Made by a program: the position numbers and the translations under genes. From Streptomyces sp. (lineage in GTDB: Bacteria; Actinomycetota; Actinomycetes; Streptomycetales; Streptomycetaceae), in assembly GCF_031181705.1 (NCBI RefSeq), contig NZ_JAPSKN010000003.1:25056-89055 (forward strand): DNA of 64,000 bases, read 5' to 3'. Under the pieces are notes generated by a model that saw only the letters and a program-made list of their open reading frames with translations, was not told the origin of the DNA and ran no database searches. The number at the start of each line of letters is the position of its first letter. The first letter of the stretch is position 1. This document shows positions 8,159-17,237 of the stretch, piece after piece.

Positions 8159-8742
8159 AGTTTCTCCTCGGCGGAAGCGGGGTGGTACAGCAGGGCGTTG
8201 AGCGCGGCGGCGGCGACCGCCGAGCCGCCCTTCTCGGACACGTTGCTCACGGCGGGCAGCCCGCTCTCGCGCAGCGCGGCCTTCGATTCGACGGCGCCGA
8301 CGAACCCGACGGGCAGGCCGATGACGAGCGCCGGTTCGGCGTCCAGGGTCAGCAGTTCCTCCAGCGCGGTCGGGGCGTTGCCGATCACCCACAGGGCGCC
8401 CGGCCCGACCTGCTCGTAGGCGAGCCGGATCGCGTGCGCGGACCGGGTCAGCCCGGGCCCGGACTCGGCGTCCCTCAGCCGGCAGACGGTCTCGCGGCGG
8501 GTGATGCCGGCCCCGACCATCTCCACGTCCACGACGACGGGCGCCCCGGCGTGCAGCGCGGCGTGCGCCTTCTCCAGGTCGGCCTCGGCCATCACCAGGT
8601 CGGTGGCGTAGTCGAGGTCGGCGGCGGAGTGGATGACCCGCTCCACGACCGCCCGGGTCAGCGGCGGGAGGTGCGAGGTGTCCAGCCGGGCGCGCAGCCG
8701 ACGGTAGGACTCCACCTCGATGGGGTGCACGACGCGGTTCAC
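8155..8742 (-). CDS. cobH: Precorrin-8X methylmutase CobH/CbiC
   Basis: A 195-residue CobH/CbiC protein that moves the C-11 methyl group to C-12 to form hydrogenobyrinic (or cobyrinic) acid. Recognised by VVDVEMVGAGITRR, the catalytic-histidine segment GLTRSAHAIRLA, VIGNAPTALEELL, and VIGLPVGFVGAVESK near the C-terminus. The GTG at 8742 overlaps the preceding gene by 4 nt (GTGA) and is preceded by GGGAGG; the protein begins VNRVVHPIEVESYRRL as family members do. A much longer open frame to 9075 is a shadow of the upstream gene. Confidence 0.95.
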   Translation of the reverse strand: MNRVVHPIEVESYRRLRARLDTSHLPPLTRAVVERVIHSAADLDYATDLVMAEADLEKAHAALHAGAPVVVDVEMVGAGITRRETVCRLRDAESGPGLTRSAHAIRLAYEQVGPGALWVIGNAPTALEELLTLDAEPALVIGLPVGFVGAVESKAALRESGLPAVSNVSEKGGSAVAAAALNALLYHPASAEEKL

Positions 8743-10439
8743 GCGGCGCCCTCCCGCCCGCTCTGCCACCGGTAGCCGCGCGGCGTCACCATGCGCCCCG
8801 CGATCTCCCGGGTCGCCGTGTTGCCCACGGTCACGACCGTCATCATGTCGACCGTCGCCGGGTCGAGAGCGCCCAGCGTGGTGAGCCGGCTGGACTCGTC
8901 CGGCCGGGAGGCGTTGCGGACCACACCGACCGGCGTGGCCGGCGCCCGGTGCTCGGCGAGGATCGCCAGGGCCTTCGGCAACTGCCAGTCCCGGCCGCGT
9001 GAACGGGGGTTGTAGAAGGTGACGACGATGTCCGCCTCGGCCGCCGCCCGCACCCGGCGCTCGATGACCTCCCACGGCGTGTGCAGGTCGGACAGGCTGA
9101 TCGACACGTGGTCGTGGCCGAGCGGCGCACCGAGGATCGCGGCCGCCGCGAGGGCCGCCGTCACCCCGGGCACACCGACCACGTCGATGTCGTCGGACGC
9201 CTCGGCGAGCGCGGGCGAGGCCATGGCGTACACGCCCGCGTCGCCGCTGCCGATCAGCGCGACGGCCTGCCCCTTGCGGGCCTCCTCGACGGCGGTGCGG
9301 GCCCGCTCCTCCTCGGCCCCGAGCCCCGACTCCAGCACCCGCGTGCCGGGCCGCAGCAGGTCCCGGATCTGGTCGACGTACTGGTCGAGCCCGACGAGCA
9401 CGGCGGCGCGCCGCAGTTCGGCCTTCGCACGCGGCGTCAGCAGGTCCCGGGCGCCCGGCCCGAGCCCGACCACCGCCAGCCGCCCGCGCCCGGGCCGCCG
9501 TACGACGGCACAGGTCGCCATCGCCGGGGTGCCGTCGACGCGCTCCGACTTCCGCTTCGGCACGAGGAGTTCGCCGCCGCGCAGGAGGGCCGCGGCCTCC
9601 GCGACGGAGGGCGTGCCGACGGCGGCGAGGGGCGCGTCGGACGGATTGGGCACCTCGATCCCGGCCAGCTCCCCGGCCGGGTACGTCACCAGCGGCACCC
9701 CGAGGCGCCGCGCGGCCTCGACGATCCCGGGCTCCTCGGCCTTGGCGTCGACGGTGGCGACCTCGGCGAGGCTGCGGGCGGACAGCCCCGCCTCCCGCAA
9801 CGCCGTCTCGACCAGCCCCAGCACCTCCTCGGCCGGCACGCCCGAGGAGGCGCCCACGCCGACGACGAGGGACGGGGGCCGCAGCACCACTTCACCCGGC
9901 GCCGCCCCGACGAGCCGGTCGGTCAGCCGGATCGTGTACGCCCCCTCGGCCCCGACCGGGAGCGGCGGCAGCGGCCAGGGCACCTCGGCCCGCAGCGCCA
10001 CCGGCTCACCGTCGAGCAGGGCCCGCGAGACCCCGGCGACATCGCCCTCCACGGGCAGTCCGAGCGTGTCGAGGCCGGGCAGGTCGGCGGCGTCCGTCGC
10101 CGTGGTCACCACGGGCTCCGCGCCCAGCACCTCACCGACCGCGCGGGCCAGTTCGTTCGCGCCGCCGCCGTGCCCGCCGGCCAGCGGCACGGCGAACCGC
10201 CCGGCCTCGTCCACGCAGACCACGCCCGGGTCGCTCGCCTTGTCGGCCAGCAGCGGGCCGACGATCCGGACGACCGCCCCGGCCGCCAGGAAGCACACGA
10301 GTTGCTCGCACTCCGCGAACGCCCGCCGGACGGCGTCCCCCACGGGCCCTTCGTACACGCGGGTGCGGTCCGGCCACGCCGCGGCCAGCCGGTCGCGTGC
10401 CGCCGCCCCCGCCGCGGTGGCGGAAATGAGGCCGATCAC
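8739..10439 (-). CDS. cobJ: CbiG-CobJ fusion: cobalt-precorrin-5A hydrolase / precorrin-3B C17-methyltransferase
   Basis: A 566-residue fusion. Residues 1 to about 310 are CbiG-like: GPLLADKASDPGVVCVDE and LAGGHGGGANELA belong to the core, and VVGVGASSGVPAEEV begins the C-terminal CbiG domain. CbiG opens the ring delta-lactone with loss of acetaldehyde. From about 321 onward is the SAM-dependent CobJ/CbiH methyltransferase: LAVVGLGPGARDLLTPRA, ALIGSGDAGVYAMA, VTFYNPRSRGRDWQ. CobJ contracts the ring and methylates C-17. Fusions of these two domains are known in actinobacteria. The GTG start overlaps cobL by 4 nt. CbiG is a hallmark of the oxygen-independent route. Confidence 0.93.
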   Translation of the reverse strand: MIGLISATAAGAAARDRLAAAWPDRTRVYEGPVGDAVRRAFAECEQLVCFLAAGAVVRIVGPLLADKASDPGVVCVDEAGRFAVPLAGGHGGGANELARAVGEVLGAEPVVTTATDAADLPGLDTLGLPVEGDVAGVSRALLDGEPVALRAEVPWPLPPLPVGAEGAYTIRLTDRLVGAAPGEVVLRPPSLVVGVGASSGVPAEEVLGLVETALREAGLSARSLAEVATVDAKAEEPGIVEAARRLGVPLVTYPAGELAGIEVPNPSDAPLAAVGTPSVAEAAALLRGGELLVPKRKSERVDGTPAMATCAVVRRPGRGRLAVVGLGPGARDLLTPRAKAELRRAAVLVGLDQYVDQIRDLLRPGTRVLESGLGAEEERARTAVEEARKGQAVALIGSGDAGVYAMASPALAEASDDIDVVGVPGVTAALAAAAILGAPLGHDHVSISLSDLHTPWEVIERRVRAAAEADIVVTFYNPRSRGRDWQLPKALAILAEHRAPATPVGVVRNASRPDESSRLTTLGALDPATVDMMTVVTVGNTATREIAGRMVTPRGYRWQSGREGAA

Positions 10440-11671
10440 TGGGCAACTCCCTCACGATCCAGGGGCTCACGGACACCCCACAACAGGAAAACCGGATTGG
10501 TCGCCGCCAGCCGGGTCACATCGCCCGGCAGCGGCGCGAGCCGGGACGACTGCGACAGCACCCCGTCGCAGGAGAACCCGGCGCTCGTCAGGGCCCCGCG
10601 GACGGCCGGCACCCGGTCGAGCGCGGCCATCGCGACGACCACCGCGCGCCGGGCCCGCCGGGCGCACGCGGCGACGATCGCGGGCAGTTCCCGCCCGCCG
10701 CCCCCGACGAACACGGCGTCCGGGTCGTCGGCGAGCCCGTCCAGCGCGGCCGGCGCCGTGCCGTGCACCACGCGCACGTCCACCCCGTGCGCGGCGGCGT
10801 TGGCGCGGACGCGCTCGACCCCGTCGGGCGTCTTCTCCACGGCGACGGCCGCCGCCCCGAGCCGGGCGCACTCCACGGCCACCGAGCCGGAGCCCGCGCC
10901 CACGTCCCACACCAGGTCGCCCAGCCGGGGACCCAGCCGGGCCAGGGCCAGCGCCCGCACCTCGAACTTGGTGATCATCGAGTCGCGGTGGGCGAACTCC
11001 GCCTCATCCAGGGCCCAGCCGGCCGGCTGCTCCCCGGGTCCCGCGACCGTGCGCACGGGCCCGAGCGCCCGCGTCTCCTCCAGGCACAGCACCACGTTCA
11101 CCGCCGTGCCCCAGTCCCGGACGGCGGCCTCGGCGGGCGTCACCCGCTCCACGCGTTCGTCCGCCGAGCCGAGCCCGCAGGCGACGACCAGCACCCGGTT
11201 CCAGCCCGCCAGGGCCGCACCCAGCTCGGCCGGACCGGCACCCGGCCCGGTCAGCACGGCCGTCTTGGCCCGCGCCCGGCACACGTTGACGGCCGTGCGC
11301 AGCCCACGCCCGTGGGCGCTCACCACCACGGCGTCGTCCCACGGCAGCCCGGTCCGCGCGAACGCGGCGGCGACCGACGACACCCCGGGCCGCACGTCCA
11401 GCCGCTCCGGCCCGAACCGCTCGGCCAGCACCCGGACGATCCCGAAGAACCCGGGGTCCCCGGAGGCCAGCACCACCACCGGCCGGTCCTTCGCGAGGTA
11501 CTCCCCGATGGTGTCGAGGGCAGGTGCGAGCGGTCCGAGCACGACCCGCTCGGCGCCGTCCGGCAGCCGGGCGGCGTCCAGGTGCCGCCGCCCGCCCACG
11601 ACCAGTCCGGCACCGGCGAGGACGTCACCGGAAGGCACCGCCCCCGTCCCCGTACCGATCACCGTGATCAC
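10436..11671 (-). CDS. cobL: Precorrin-6Y C5,15-methyltransferase (decarboxylating) CobL (CbiE-CbiT)
   Basis: A 411-residue bifunctional methyltransferase. The N-terminal CbiE domain (about 1-200) has the tetrapyrrole-methylase pattern ITVIGTGTG and VLASGDPGFFGI. The C-terminal CbiT domain (about 225-411) is a Rossmann-type methyltransferase with LVWDVGAGSGSVAVE at about 253-267. Together they methylate C-5 and C-15 and remove the C-12 acetate carboxyl. The GTG at 11671 overlaps the cobM stop by 4 nt; a second in-frame GTG nine nucleotides on is a less likely start. Confidence 0.94.
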   Translation of the reverse strand: MITVIGTGTGAVPSGDVLAGAGLVVGGRRHLDAARLPDGAERVVLGPLAPALDTIGEYLAKDRPVVVLASGDPGFFGIVRVLAERFGPERLDVRPGVSSVAAAFARTGLPWDDAVVVSAHGRGLRTAVNVCRARAKTAVLTGPGAGPAELGAALAGWNRVLVVACGLGSADERVERVTPAEAAVRDWGTAVNVVLCLEETRALGPVRTVAGPGEQPAGWALDEAEFAHRDSMITKFEVRALALARLGPRLGDLVWDVGAGSGSVAVECARLGAAAVAVEKTPDGVERVRANAAAHGVDVRVVHGTAPAALDGLADDPDAVFVGGGGRELPAIVAACARRARRAVVVAMAALDRVPAVRGALTSAGFSCDGVLSQSSRLAPLPGDVTRLAATNPVFLLWGVREPLDREGVAQ

Positions 11672-12486
11672 GTACTCGCCCCCCGCTCGCGCAGCGCCCG
11701 GCGGGCCTGAGGGTCGGCCTTGCGGTAGCCGTGGAAGTGCCCCGGGTGGTACAGGTGCGAGCGCGTGCCGTGCGCGTCGAGGGCCGGGCCGACCAGGAAC
11801 AGCGTGTGCTTCCAGAGCTTGTGCTCCTTGACCGTCTCCTCCAGCGTGCCGATCGTGCACTTCACGACCAGTTCCTCCGGCCAGGTCGCCTGGTAGGCCA
11901 CCACGACCGGGGTCGTCGTCGGATACCCGCCCTCCAGCAGCTCCCGCACCAGCTGCCCGCTGCGGGCGGCGGACAGGAACACGGCCATGGTCGTGCCGTG
12001 CTTGGCGAACTCGCGGACCTCCTCGCCGGGCGGCATGGGCGTCTTGCCGCCGCCGAGCCGGGTCAGCACCACGGACTGCGCGACCTCCGGGATGGTCAGC
12101 TCGCGCTGCGCCAGCGCCGCCACGGCCGAGAAGGAGGAGACACCGGGCACGATCTCGGTGGCGATGCCGAGCTCGGCGCACCGGTCGAGCTGCTCCTGCG
12201 TGCCGCCCCACAGGGCGGGGTCGCCGGAGTGGATACGGGCCACCTTCAGGCCGTCGCGGCGGGCCCGTTCGTACACGGCGACGACGTCCTCCAGGGACAT
12301 GGTCGCCGAGTCGAGGACCTCCGCGTCCTCGCGCGCGTGGTCGAGGACCTCGGCCTGGACCAGGCTGGCCGCCCAGATCACGACGTCGGCCTCGGCGATG
12401 GCGCGCGCGGCGCGGAACGTCAGCAGGTCGGCGGCGCCGGGGCCGGCACCGACGAAGGTCACTTTGCCGGCGGGGGCGTCGGCCAT
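11668..12486 (-). CDS. cobM: Precorrin-4 C11-methyltransferase CobM
   Basis: A 272-residue SAM-dependent tetrapyrrole methylase that methylates C-11 of precorrin-4 or its cobalt form. Seen: KVTFVGAGPGAADLLTFRA at the N-terminus, ARIHSGDPALWGGTQEQ, and IVPGVSSFSAVAA, all typical of CobM/CbiF. The ATG at 12486 is preceded by GAGAGGAC. The 50-nt gap to cobI is the only real spacer inside this operon, so an internal promoter is possible, though I see no clear hexamers. Confidence 0.95.
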   Translation of the reverse strand: MADAPAGKVTFVGAGPGAADLLTFRAARAIAEADVVIWAASLVQAEVLDHAREDAEVLDSATMSLEDVVAVYERARRDGLKVARIHSGDPALWGGTQEQLDRCAELGIATEIVPGVSSFSAVAALAQRELTIPEVAQSVVLTRLGGGKTPMPPGEEVREFAKHGTTMAVFLSAARSGQLVRELLEGGYPTTTPVVVAYQATWPEELVVKCTIGTLEETVKEHKLWKHTLFLVGPALDAHGTRSHLYHPGHFHGYRKADPQARRALRERGAST

Positions 12487-12536
12487 GGGTGGGTCCTCTC
12501 GTACAGGGGTTTGACGGTGATGAACGGGCGGCCGGG

Positions 12537-13268
12537 TCAGAGCTTTCCGCCCCGGCCGCCCTCGCGCCGGGCGGGCGCGATGAGCGTCGACAGGTAGGGC
12601 AGGGGAGCGCCGTCGAGGTCGGCGGCCGGTCGGATCGACTCCTCCGCCAGCCCCAGCGCCGACCCCCACACCGCGTCCTCGATCCGCCCGGTCTCGCGCA
12701 GCGCCTCGGCGACCTCGTGCGCCTGCCGGCCGAACTTGTACGCGACGACGGTCCCGGGCCCGGCGAGGGCCTCCTTGAGCACGGTCGCCCCCGCGGTGAC
12801 GGGCACCAGCGTGAGCGGCTCGGTCCCCTCGGTCAGCACGGCACCCGACCGGGCGGCGAGGTCCTGCATGGCGGTGATCCCGGGCACGGTCTCGACGACG
12901 GTCCCCGGCACCAGTCCGGCGACGGTCTGGGCGAGATAGGTGAAGGTCGAGTAGACGTTGGGGTCGCCGATGGTCGCGAACGCCACCGTGGCGTGGGCAC
13001 GCAGCAGCTCGGCGACCCGTTCGCCCGCCGCGTCCCAGGCGGCCTCGCGCCGGGCCCGGTCGCTCCGCTCGTTCAGCGCGAACACGACCCGGACGACCTT
13101 CTCCTCGGGCACGTAGTGCACCACGGTCGCCTCGGCCCGCCCGCGCTCGCCCGTGTCCATCACGGGCACGACGACCACGTCCGCCGCGCGCAGGGCGTTG
13201 ACGCCCTTGACGGTCACCAGCTCCGGATCCCCGGGGCCGACCCCGACCCCCACCAGCCTGCTGCTCAT
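12537..13268 (-). CDS. cobI: Precorrin-2 C20-methyltransferase CobI
   Basis: A 243-residue SAM-dependent methylase acting on C-20 of precorrin-2 (or its cobalt form), the first committed corrin methylation. Family marks are LVGVGVGPGDPELVTVKGV, ATIGDPNVYSTFTYL and VVETVPGITAMQDLAA. The ATG at 13268 overlaps the cobB stop by 4 nt (ATGA) and has GGAGAGGTG about 10 nt upstream; an in-frame GTG at 13280 is the alternative. Confidence 0.94.
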   Translation of the reverse strand: MSSRLVGVGVGPGDPELVTVKGVNALRAADVVVVPVMDTGERGRAEATVVHYVPEEKVVRVVFALNERSDRARREAAWDAAGERVAELLRAHATVAFATIGDPNVYSTFTYLAQTVAGLVPGTVVETVPGITAMQDLAARSGAVLTEGTEPLTLVPVTAGATVLKEALAGPGTVVAYKFGRQAHEVAEALRETGRIEDAVWGSALGLAEESIRPAADLDGAPLPYLSTLIAPARREGGRGGKL

Positions 13269-14647
13269 GACGTGCGGCACCTCTCCACGAACCGACGGGC
13301 GACACCGGGCTGGGACGCCCAGTGCGTGTGCAGATAACTCGCGTGCACACCGCGCTGTACGAAACCTTCGACCCGCGGCCGGGGTGTGCGGACGCCCCAG
13401 GCGGGCTCCGCCCCAGACCCGGGCTCCACGACGGTCCGGTGGAACTCGTGCGCGCGCATCCGCGTCCCGGCCGCCGCGAGCACGCTGTCACCGACGGCCA
13501 CGGCGTCCCGGTAGCCCAGCGTGAGCCGCTCGCTCATCCGCGCCCCGGCGTCCAGCACCCCGCACATCGGCAGCCCGTCCAGCTCCCGGCACAGATACAG
13601 CAGCCCGGCGCACTCGGCGGCCACGGGAGCGCCGCTCAGCGCCAGCTCGGCGACGGCCTTGCGCAACGGCTCGTTGGCGGACAGCTCGGCGGCGTACACC
13701 TCGGGGAACCCGCCCCCGATCACCAACCCGCGGGTCTCTTCGGGCAGTTCCTCGTCCCGGAGAGGATCGAAGGTCACGACGTCGGCCCCGGCGGCCCGAA
13801 GCAACTCGGCGTGCTCGGCATAGGAGAAGGTGAAGGCGGGCCCGCCGGCCACGGCGATCCTCGGTGGGAAGCGGTCATCCGGCCGTGTCGGGTGCCGGGT
13901 GGGCGGAGCGACCGCCTCAGCCGCGTCCCACGCCGCACACGGCAACGCGCCCGCACTTCGCGCCAGCGCGGCCAACGCCTCCAGATCGCACCCGGCGGCG
14001 ACCTGCGCCCCCATCGCCGCCACGGCCTCCACCGCCGCCGCCTGCCGCTCGGCGACCGGCACCAGCCCCAGATGCCGCGACGGCGTCTCCACCTGCCCCG
14101 CCCGCCGCAACACCCCCAGCACAGGCACCCCGGCCGAATCCAGCGCCTCCCGCAGCAGCTCCTCGTGCCGGTCGGACCCGACCTTGTTCAGGATCACGCC
14201 CCCGACCCGCACCTCCGGGTCCCAGGACGCGAACCCGTGCACCAGCGCCGCCACCGACCGCGACTGCGACGACGCGTCGACGACCAGCACCACCGGTGCC
14301 CGCAGCAGCTTCGCGACATGAGCGGTGGAGGCCAGCTCCCCTTCCCCGGCCGCCCCGTCGTACAGCCCCATCACGCCCTCGACGACGGCGACGTCACACC
14401 CCCGCGCCCCGTGCAGGAACAACGGCCCGACCATCTCGGGCCCGCACAGGTAGGCGTCCAGGTTCCGCCCCACCCGCCCGGTCGCGAGCGCGTGGTACCC
14501 GGGGTCGATGTAGTCCGGCCCGACCTTGTGCGCGGACACGGCGAGCCCCCGCGCGGCGAACGCGGCCATCAGCCCCGTGGCGACGGTGGTCTTGCCGCTG
14601 CCGGACGACGGCGCGGCGACGACCAGCCGGGGGACGGAAGGACTCAC
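13265..14647 (-). CDS. cobB: Cobyrinic acid a,c-diamide synthase CobB/CbiA
   Basis: A 460-residue ATP- and glutamine-dependent amidotransferase amidating the a and c side chains. Residues near the N-terminus form the dethiobiotin-synthase-like P-loop LVVAAPSSGSGKTTVATG, followed by VGPDYIDPGYH and VVEGVMGLYDG. The C-terminal half is a class I-like glutaminase, with the nucleophile cysteine in APVAAECAGLLYL and GLVIGGGFPEVYA before it. The GTG at 14647 overlaps the cobO stop by 4 nt; a GTG one codon upstream is equally possible. Confidence 0.95.
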   Translation of the reverse strand: MSPSVPRLVVAAPSSGSGKTTVATGLMAAFAARGLAVSAHKVGPDYIDPGYHALATGRVGRNLDAYLCGPEMVGPLFLHGARGCDVAVVEGVMGLYDGAAGEGELASTAHVAKLLRAPVVLVVDASSQSRSVAALVHGFASWDPEVRVGGVILNKVGSDRHEELLREALDSAGVPVLGVLRRAGQVETPSRHLGLVPVAERQAAAVEAVAAMGAQVAAGCDLEALAALARSAGALPCAAWDAAEAVAPPTRHPTRPDDRFPPRIAVAGGPAFTFSYAEHAELLRAAGADVVTFDPLRDEELPEETRGLVIGGGFPEVYAAELSANEPLRKAVAELALSGAPVAAECAGLLYLCRELDGLPMCGVLDAGARMSERLTLGYRDAVAVGDSVLAAAGTRMRAHEFHRTVVEPGSGAEPAWGVRTPRPRVEGFVQRGVHASYLHTHWASQPGVARRFVERCRTS

Positions 14648-15243
14648 CACTCGATGCCCCTCTGCCCCTTCTGCCCGACGTCCATGGGGTGCTTGACCTT
14701 GGACATGTCGGTCACGAGGTCGGCGAAGTCCACGAGCCTCTCCGGGGCGTTGCGCCCGGTGATCACCACATGCTGCGTCCCGGGCCGGTTGCGCAGGACG
14801 TCGACGACCTCGTCGGTGTCGACCCACCCCCAGTGCATCGGGTACGCGAACTCGTCGAGCACGTACAGCTGATACGTCTCGTTCGCCAGGTCCCGCTTGA
14901 CCTGCTCCCAGCCCTCCCGGGCCTTCTCCTCGTTGTCCATCTGCGCGTCGCGCTGCACCCAGGACCAGCCCTCGCCCATCTTGTGCCAGGCCACGGTGCC
15001 GCCCTCGCCGGAGTCGCCGAGCACGCGCAGCGCCCGCTCCTCGCCGACCTTCCACTTCGCCGACTTGACGAACTGGAACACCCCGATCGGCCACCCCTGG
15101 TTCCAGGCCCGCAGCGCGAGCCCGAACGCGGCGGTGGACTTGCCCTTGCCGACGCCCGTGTGCACCACGACCAGCGGCCGGTTGCGCCGCTGCCGGGTCG
15201 TCAGTCCGTCGTCGGGCACCACACTCGGCTGTCCCTGCGGCAT
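14644..15243 (-). CDS. cobO: Cob(I)yrinic acid a,c-diamide adenosyltransferase CobO
   Basis: A 199-residue CobO/CobA(BtuR)-type adenosyltransferase that transfers the 5'-deoxyadenosyl group of ATP to reduced corrinoid. The P-loop is HTGVGKGKSTAAFGLALRAW; other family segments are GVFQFVKSAKWKVGEE and YVLDEFAYPMHWGWV. The ATG at 15243 shares a base with the preceding stop (TAATG). It sits between the cobaltochelatase subunit and cobB, as in other actinobacterial cob operons. Confidence 0.96.
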   Translation of the reverse strand: MPQGQPSVVPDDGLTTRQRRNRPLVVVHTGVGKGKSTAAFGLALRAWNQGWPIGVFQFVKSAKWKVGEERALRVLGDSGEGGTVAWHKMGEGWSWVQRDAQMDNEEKAREGWEQVKRDLANETYQLYVLDEFAYPMHWGWVDTDEVVDVLRNRPGTQHVVITGRNAPERLVDFADLVTDMSKVKHPMDVGQKGQRGIEW

Positions 15244-17237
15244 TACGCGGCCCTCCTCTGCACGTCCTTCACCAGCCCGGCGATGCTGTCCGCCCGCAGC
15301 TCCTCCAGGGTCACGGCCGTGCCGCCCAGCTCACCCGCGAGCTGCCCGGCGAGCCCCAGCCTGACGGGCCCCGACTCGCAGTCCACGACCACACAGGCGA
15401 CCCCTTCGGCCGCGAACAGCCGAGCCGCGCGCGAGGCCAGCGCGACAGGCTCCGGCCCGCCCGTCGCCCGCCCGTCCGTCACCACCACGACCAGCGGCCG
15501 CCGCGCCGGATCCCGCAGCCGCTCCACGCGCAGCACGTCGTGCGCCCGCAGCAGCCCCGCGGCGAGCGGTGTCCGCCCACCGGTCGGCAGCGACTCCAGC
15601 CGGGCCGCCGCCGCGTCCACCGACGAGGTCGGCGGCAGCGCGACGTCCGCGCCGGTGCCCCGGAAGGTCACCAGACCCACCTTGTCCCGCCGCTGGTAGG
15701 CGTCCAGCAGCAGCGACAGCACGGCGCCCTTCACGGCGCTCATCCGCTGCCGCGCCGCCATCGACCCGGAGGCGTCCACCACGAACAGCACGAGATTGCC
15801 CTCGCGCCCCTCGCGGGTGGCCTGCCGCAGATCGTCCCGGCGCACCACCAGACCCGGCCCGGACCGTCCACGTGCCCGCTGGTGGGGCGCCGCGGCCTGC
15901 ACGGTCGCGGCCAGGTGCAGCTTGGTGAGCGCGCCCCGGGGCCGCCTGGCCCCGGTGGTGCGCCCGTGCTCGGTCCGCGCCCGCGAGCGCCGCCCGGCCG
16001 CGCCCTCGCCGATCCCGGGCACGCTCAGCACCTTCGTGCGGAACGGCTCGGCGGGCCGTGCGGCCGGCTGCTCGCCGCCGCCGGACGGCTGCGGCCGCCC
16101 GCCCTCCCCGGCCTCGGGCCGGGCACCGGTGTCACCGCCCTCGGGACCCTCGCCGGGGTCCGGCTGTCCGCCGCCCCCGCCGGGCCCGTCCGGCCCAGGG
16201 TCCGGATCCGGGTCGTCGTCCTGCGAGCCGCCGAACTCCTCCAGCGTCTCGTCCAGCTTGTCCTCGTCCAGCCCGGGCGCGTCGAACGGGTTGCGCCGCC
16301 GCCGGTGCGGCAGCGCCAGCAGCGCCGCCTGCCGGACGTCCTCCGCGAGCACGTCCGTCCGCCCGGCCCAGGCCGCCAGCGCGGTCGCGGTCCGGGCCAT
16401 CACGATGTCGGCGCGCATGCCGTCCACCTCGAAGGCCGCGCAGGTCGCGGCGATCTGCCGCAGCGCCCCGTCACCCAGCCGCACCGACGGCAGCAGCTCC
16501 CGCGCCGCCACGATCCGCGCCCGGACGGCGGCCTCCTCCTCGGCCCAGCGGGCCGCGAAGGCGGCCGGGTCGTCGTCGTAGGCCAGTCGCCGGCGCACGA
16601 CCTCGACCCGCTGGTCCGGCTCCCGGGAGGCCGCGACCTCGACGGTCAGCCCGAACCGGTCGAGCAACTGCGGCCGCAGCTCGCCCTCTTCGGGGTTCAT
16701 GGTGCCGACGAGCAGGAACCGCGCGGCGTGCCGCACGGAGACGCCCTCGCGCTCGACGTACGAGGCGCCCATCGCGGCGGCGTCCAGCAGCAGGTCGACC
16801 AGGTGGTCGTGGAGGAGGTTGACCTCGTCGACGTAGAGGATCCCGCGGTGCGCGTCGGCGAGCAGGCCGGGCTCGAAGGCCTTCACGCCCTCCGACAGCG
16901 CCCGCTCGATGTCCAGCGCGCCGACGAGCCGGTCCTCGGAGGCGCCGACGGGCAGCTCCACCATGCGGGCGGGCCGTTCGACACCGCCGCCGGCCTCGTG
17001 GGGCCCGTCCGGGCACCCCGGGTCGGGGGAGGCGGGGTCGCAGGAGAAACGGCAGCCGGGGACGACCGGGACCGCCGGCAGCAGCGCCGACAGGGCCCGC
17101 ACCGCAGTCGACTTGGCGGTGCCCTTCTCGCCGCGCACCAGCACACCGCCGACCGCCGGCGACACGGCGTTCAGCAGCAGCGCGAGCCGCAGATCGTCCT
17201 GGCCGACGACGGCCGTGAACGGAAAGGGGGTGGTCAC
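15243..17237 (-). CDS. Cobaltochelatase ATPase/VWA subunit (ChlI-ChlD fused type)
   Basis: A 664-residue partner of CobN that combines both accessory subunits of magnesium-chelatase-type enzymes. Residues 1 to about 320 are an AAA+ ATPase: Walker [10 protein letters not shown] at 36-44, Walker [12 protein letters not shown] at about 132-142, and cysteines at 62, 66 and 75 in an insertion. A low-complexity Asp/Pro/Gly linker (about 330-400) leads to a von Willebrand factor A domain with the MIDAS motif DASGSM at about 488-493. It should drive ATP-dependent cobalt insertion with CobN. The GTG at 17237 overlaps the cobN stop by 4 nt. The linker is unusually long and acidic. Confidence 0.93.
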   Translation of the reverse strand: MTTPFPFTAVVGQDDLRLALLLNAVSPAVGGVLVRGEKGTAKSTAVRALSALLPAVPVVPGCRFSCDPASPDPGCPDGPHEAGGGVERPARMVELPVGASEDRLVGALDIERALSEGVKAFEPGLLADAHRGILYVDEVNLLHDHLVDLLLDAAAMGASYVEREGVSVRHAARFLLVGTMNPEEGELRPQLLDRFGLTVEVAASREPDQRVEVVRRRLAYDDDPAAFAARWAEEEAAVRARIVAARELLPSVRLGDGALRQIAATCAAFEVDGMRADIVMARTATALAAWAGRTDVLAEDVRQAALLALPHRRRRNPFDAPGLDEDKLDETLEEFGGSQDDDPDPDPGPDGPGGGGGQPDPGEGPEGGDTGARPEAGEGGRPQPSGGGEQPAARPAEPFRTKVLSVPGIGEGAAGRRSRARTEHGRTTGARRPRGALTKLHLAATVQAAAPHQRARGRSGPGLVVRRDDLRQATREGREGNLVLFVVDASGSMAARQRMSAVKGAVLSLLLDAYQRRDKVGLVTFRGTGADVALPPTSSVDAAAARLESLPTGGRTPLAAGLLRAHDVLRVERLRDPARRPLVVVVTDGRATGGPEPVALASRAARLFAAEGVACVVVDCESGPVRLGLAGQLAGELGGTAVTLEELRADSIAGLVKDVQRRAA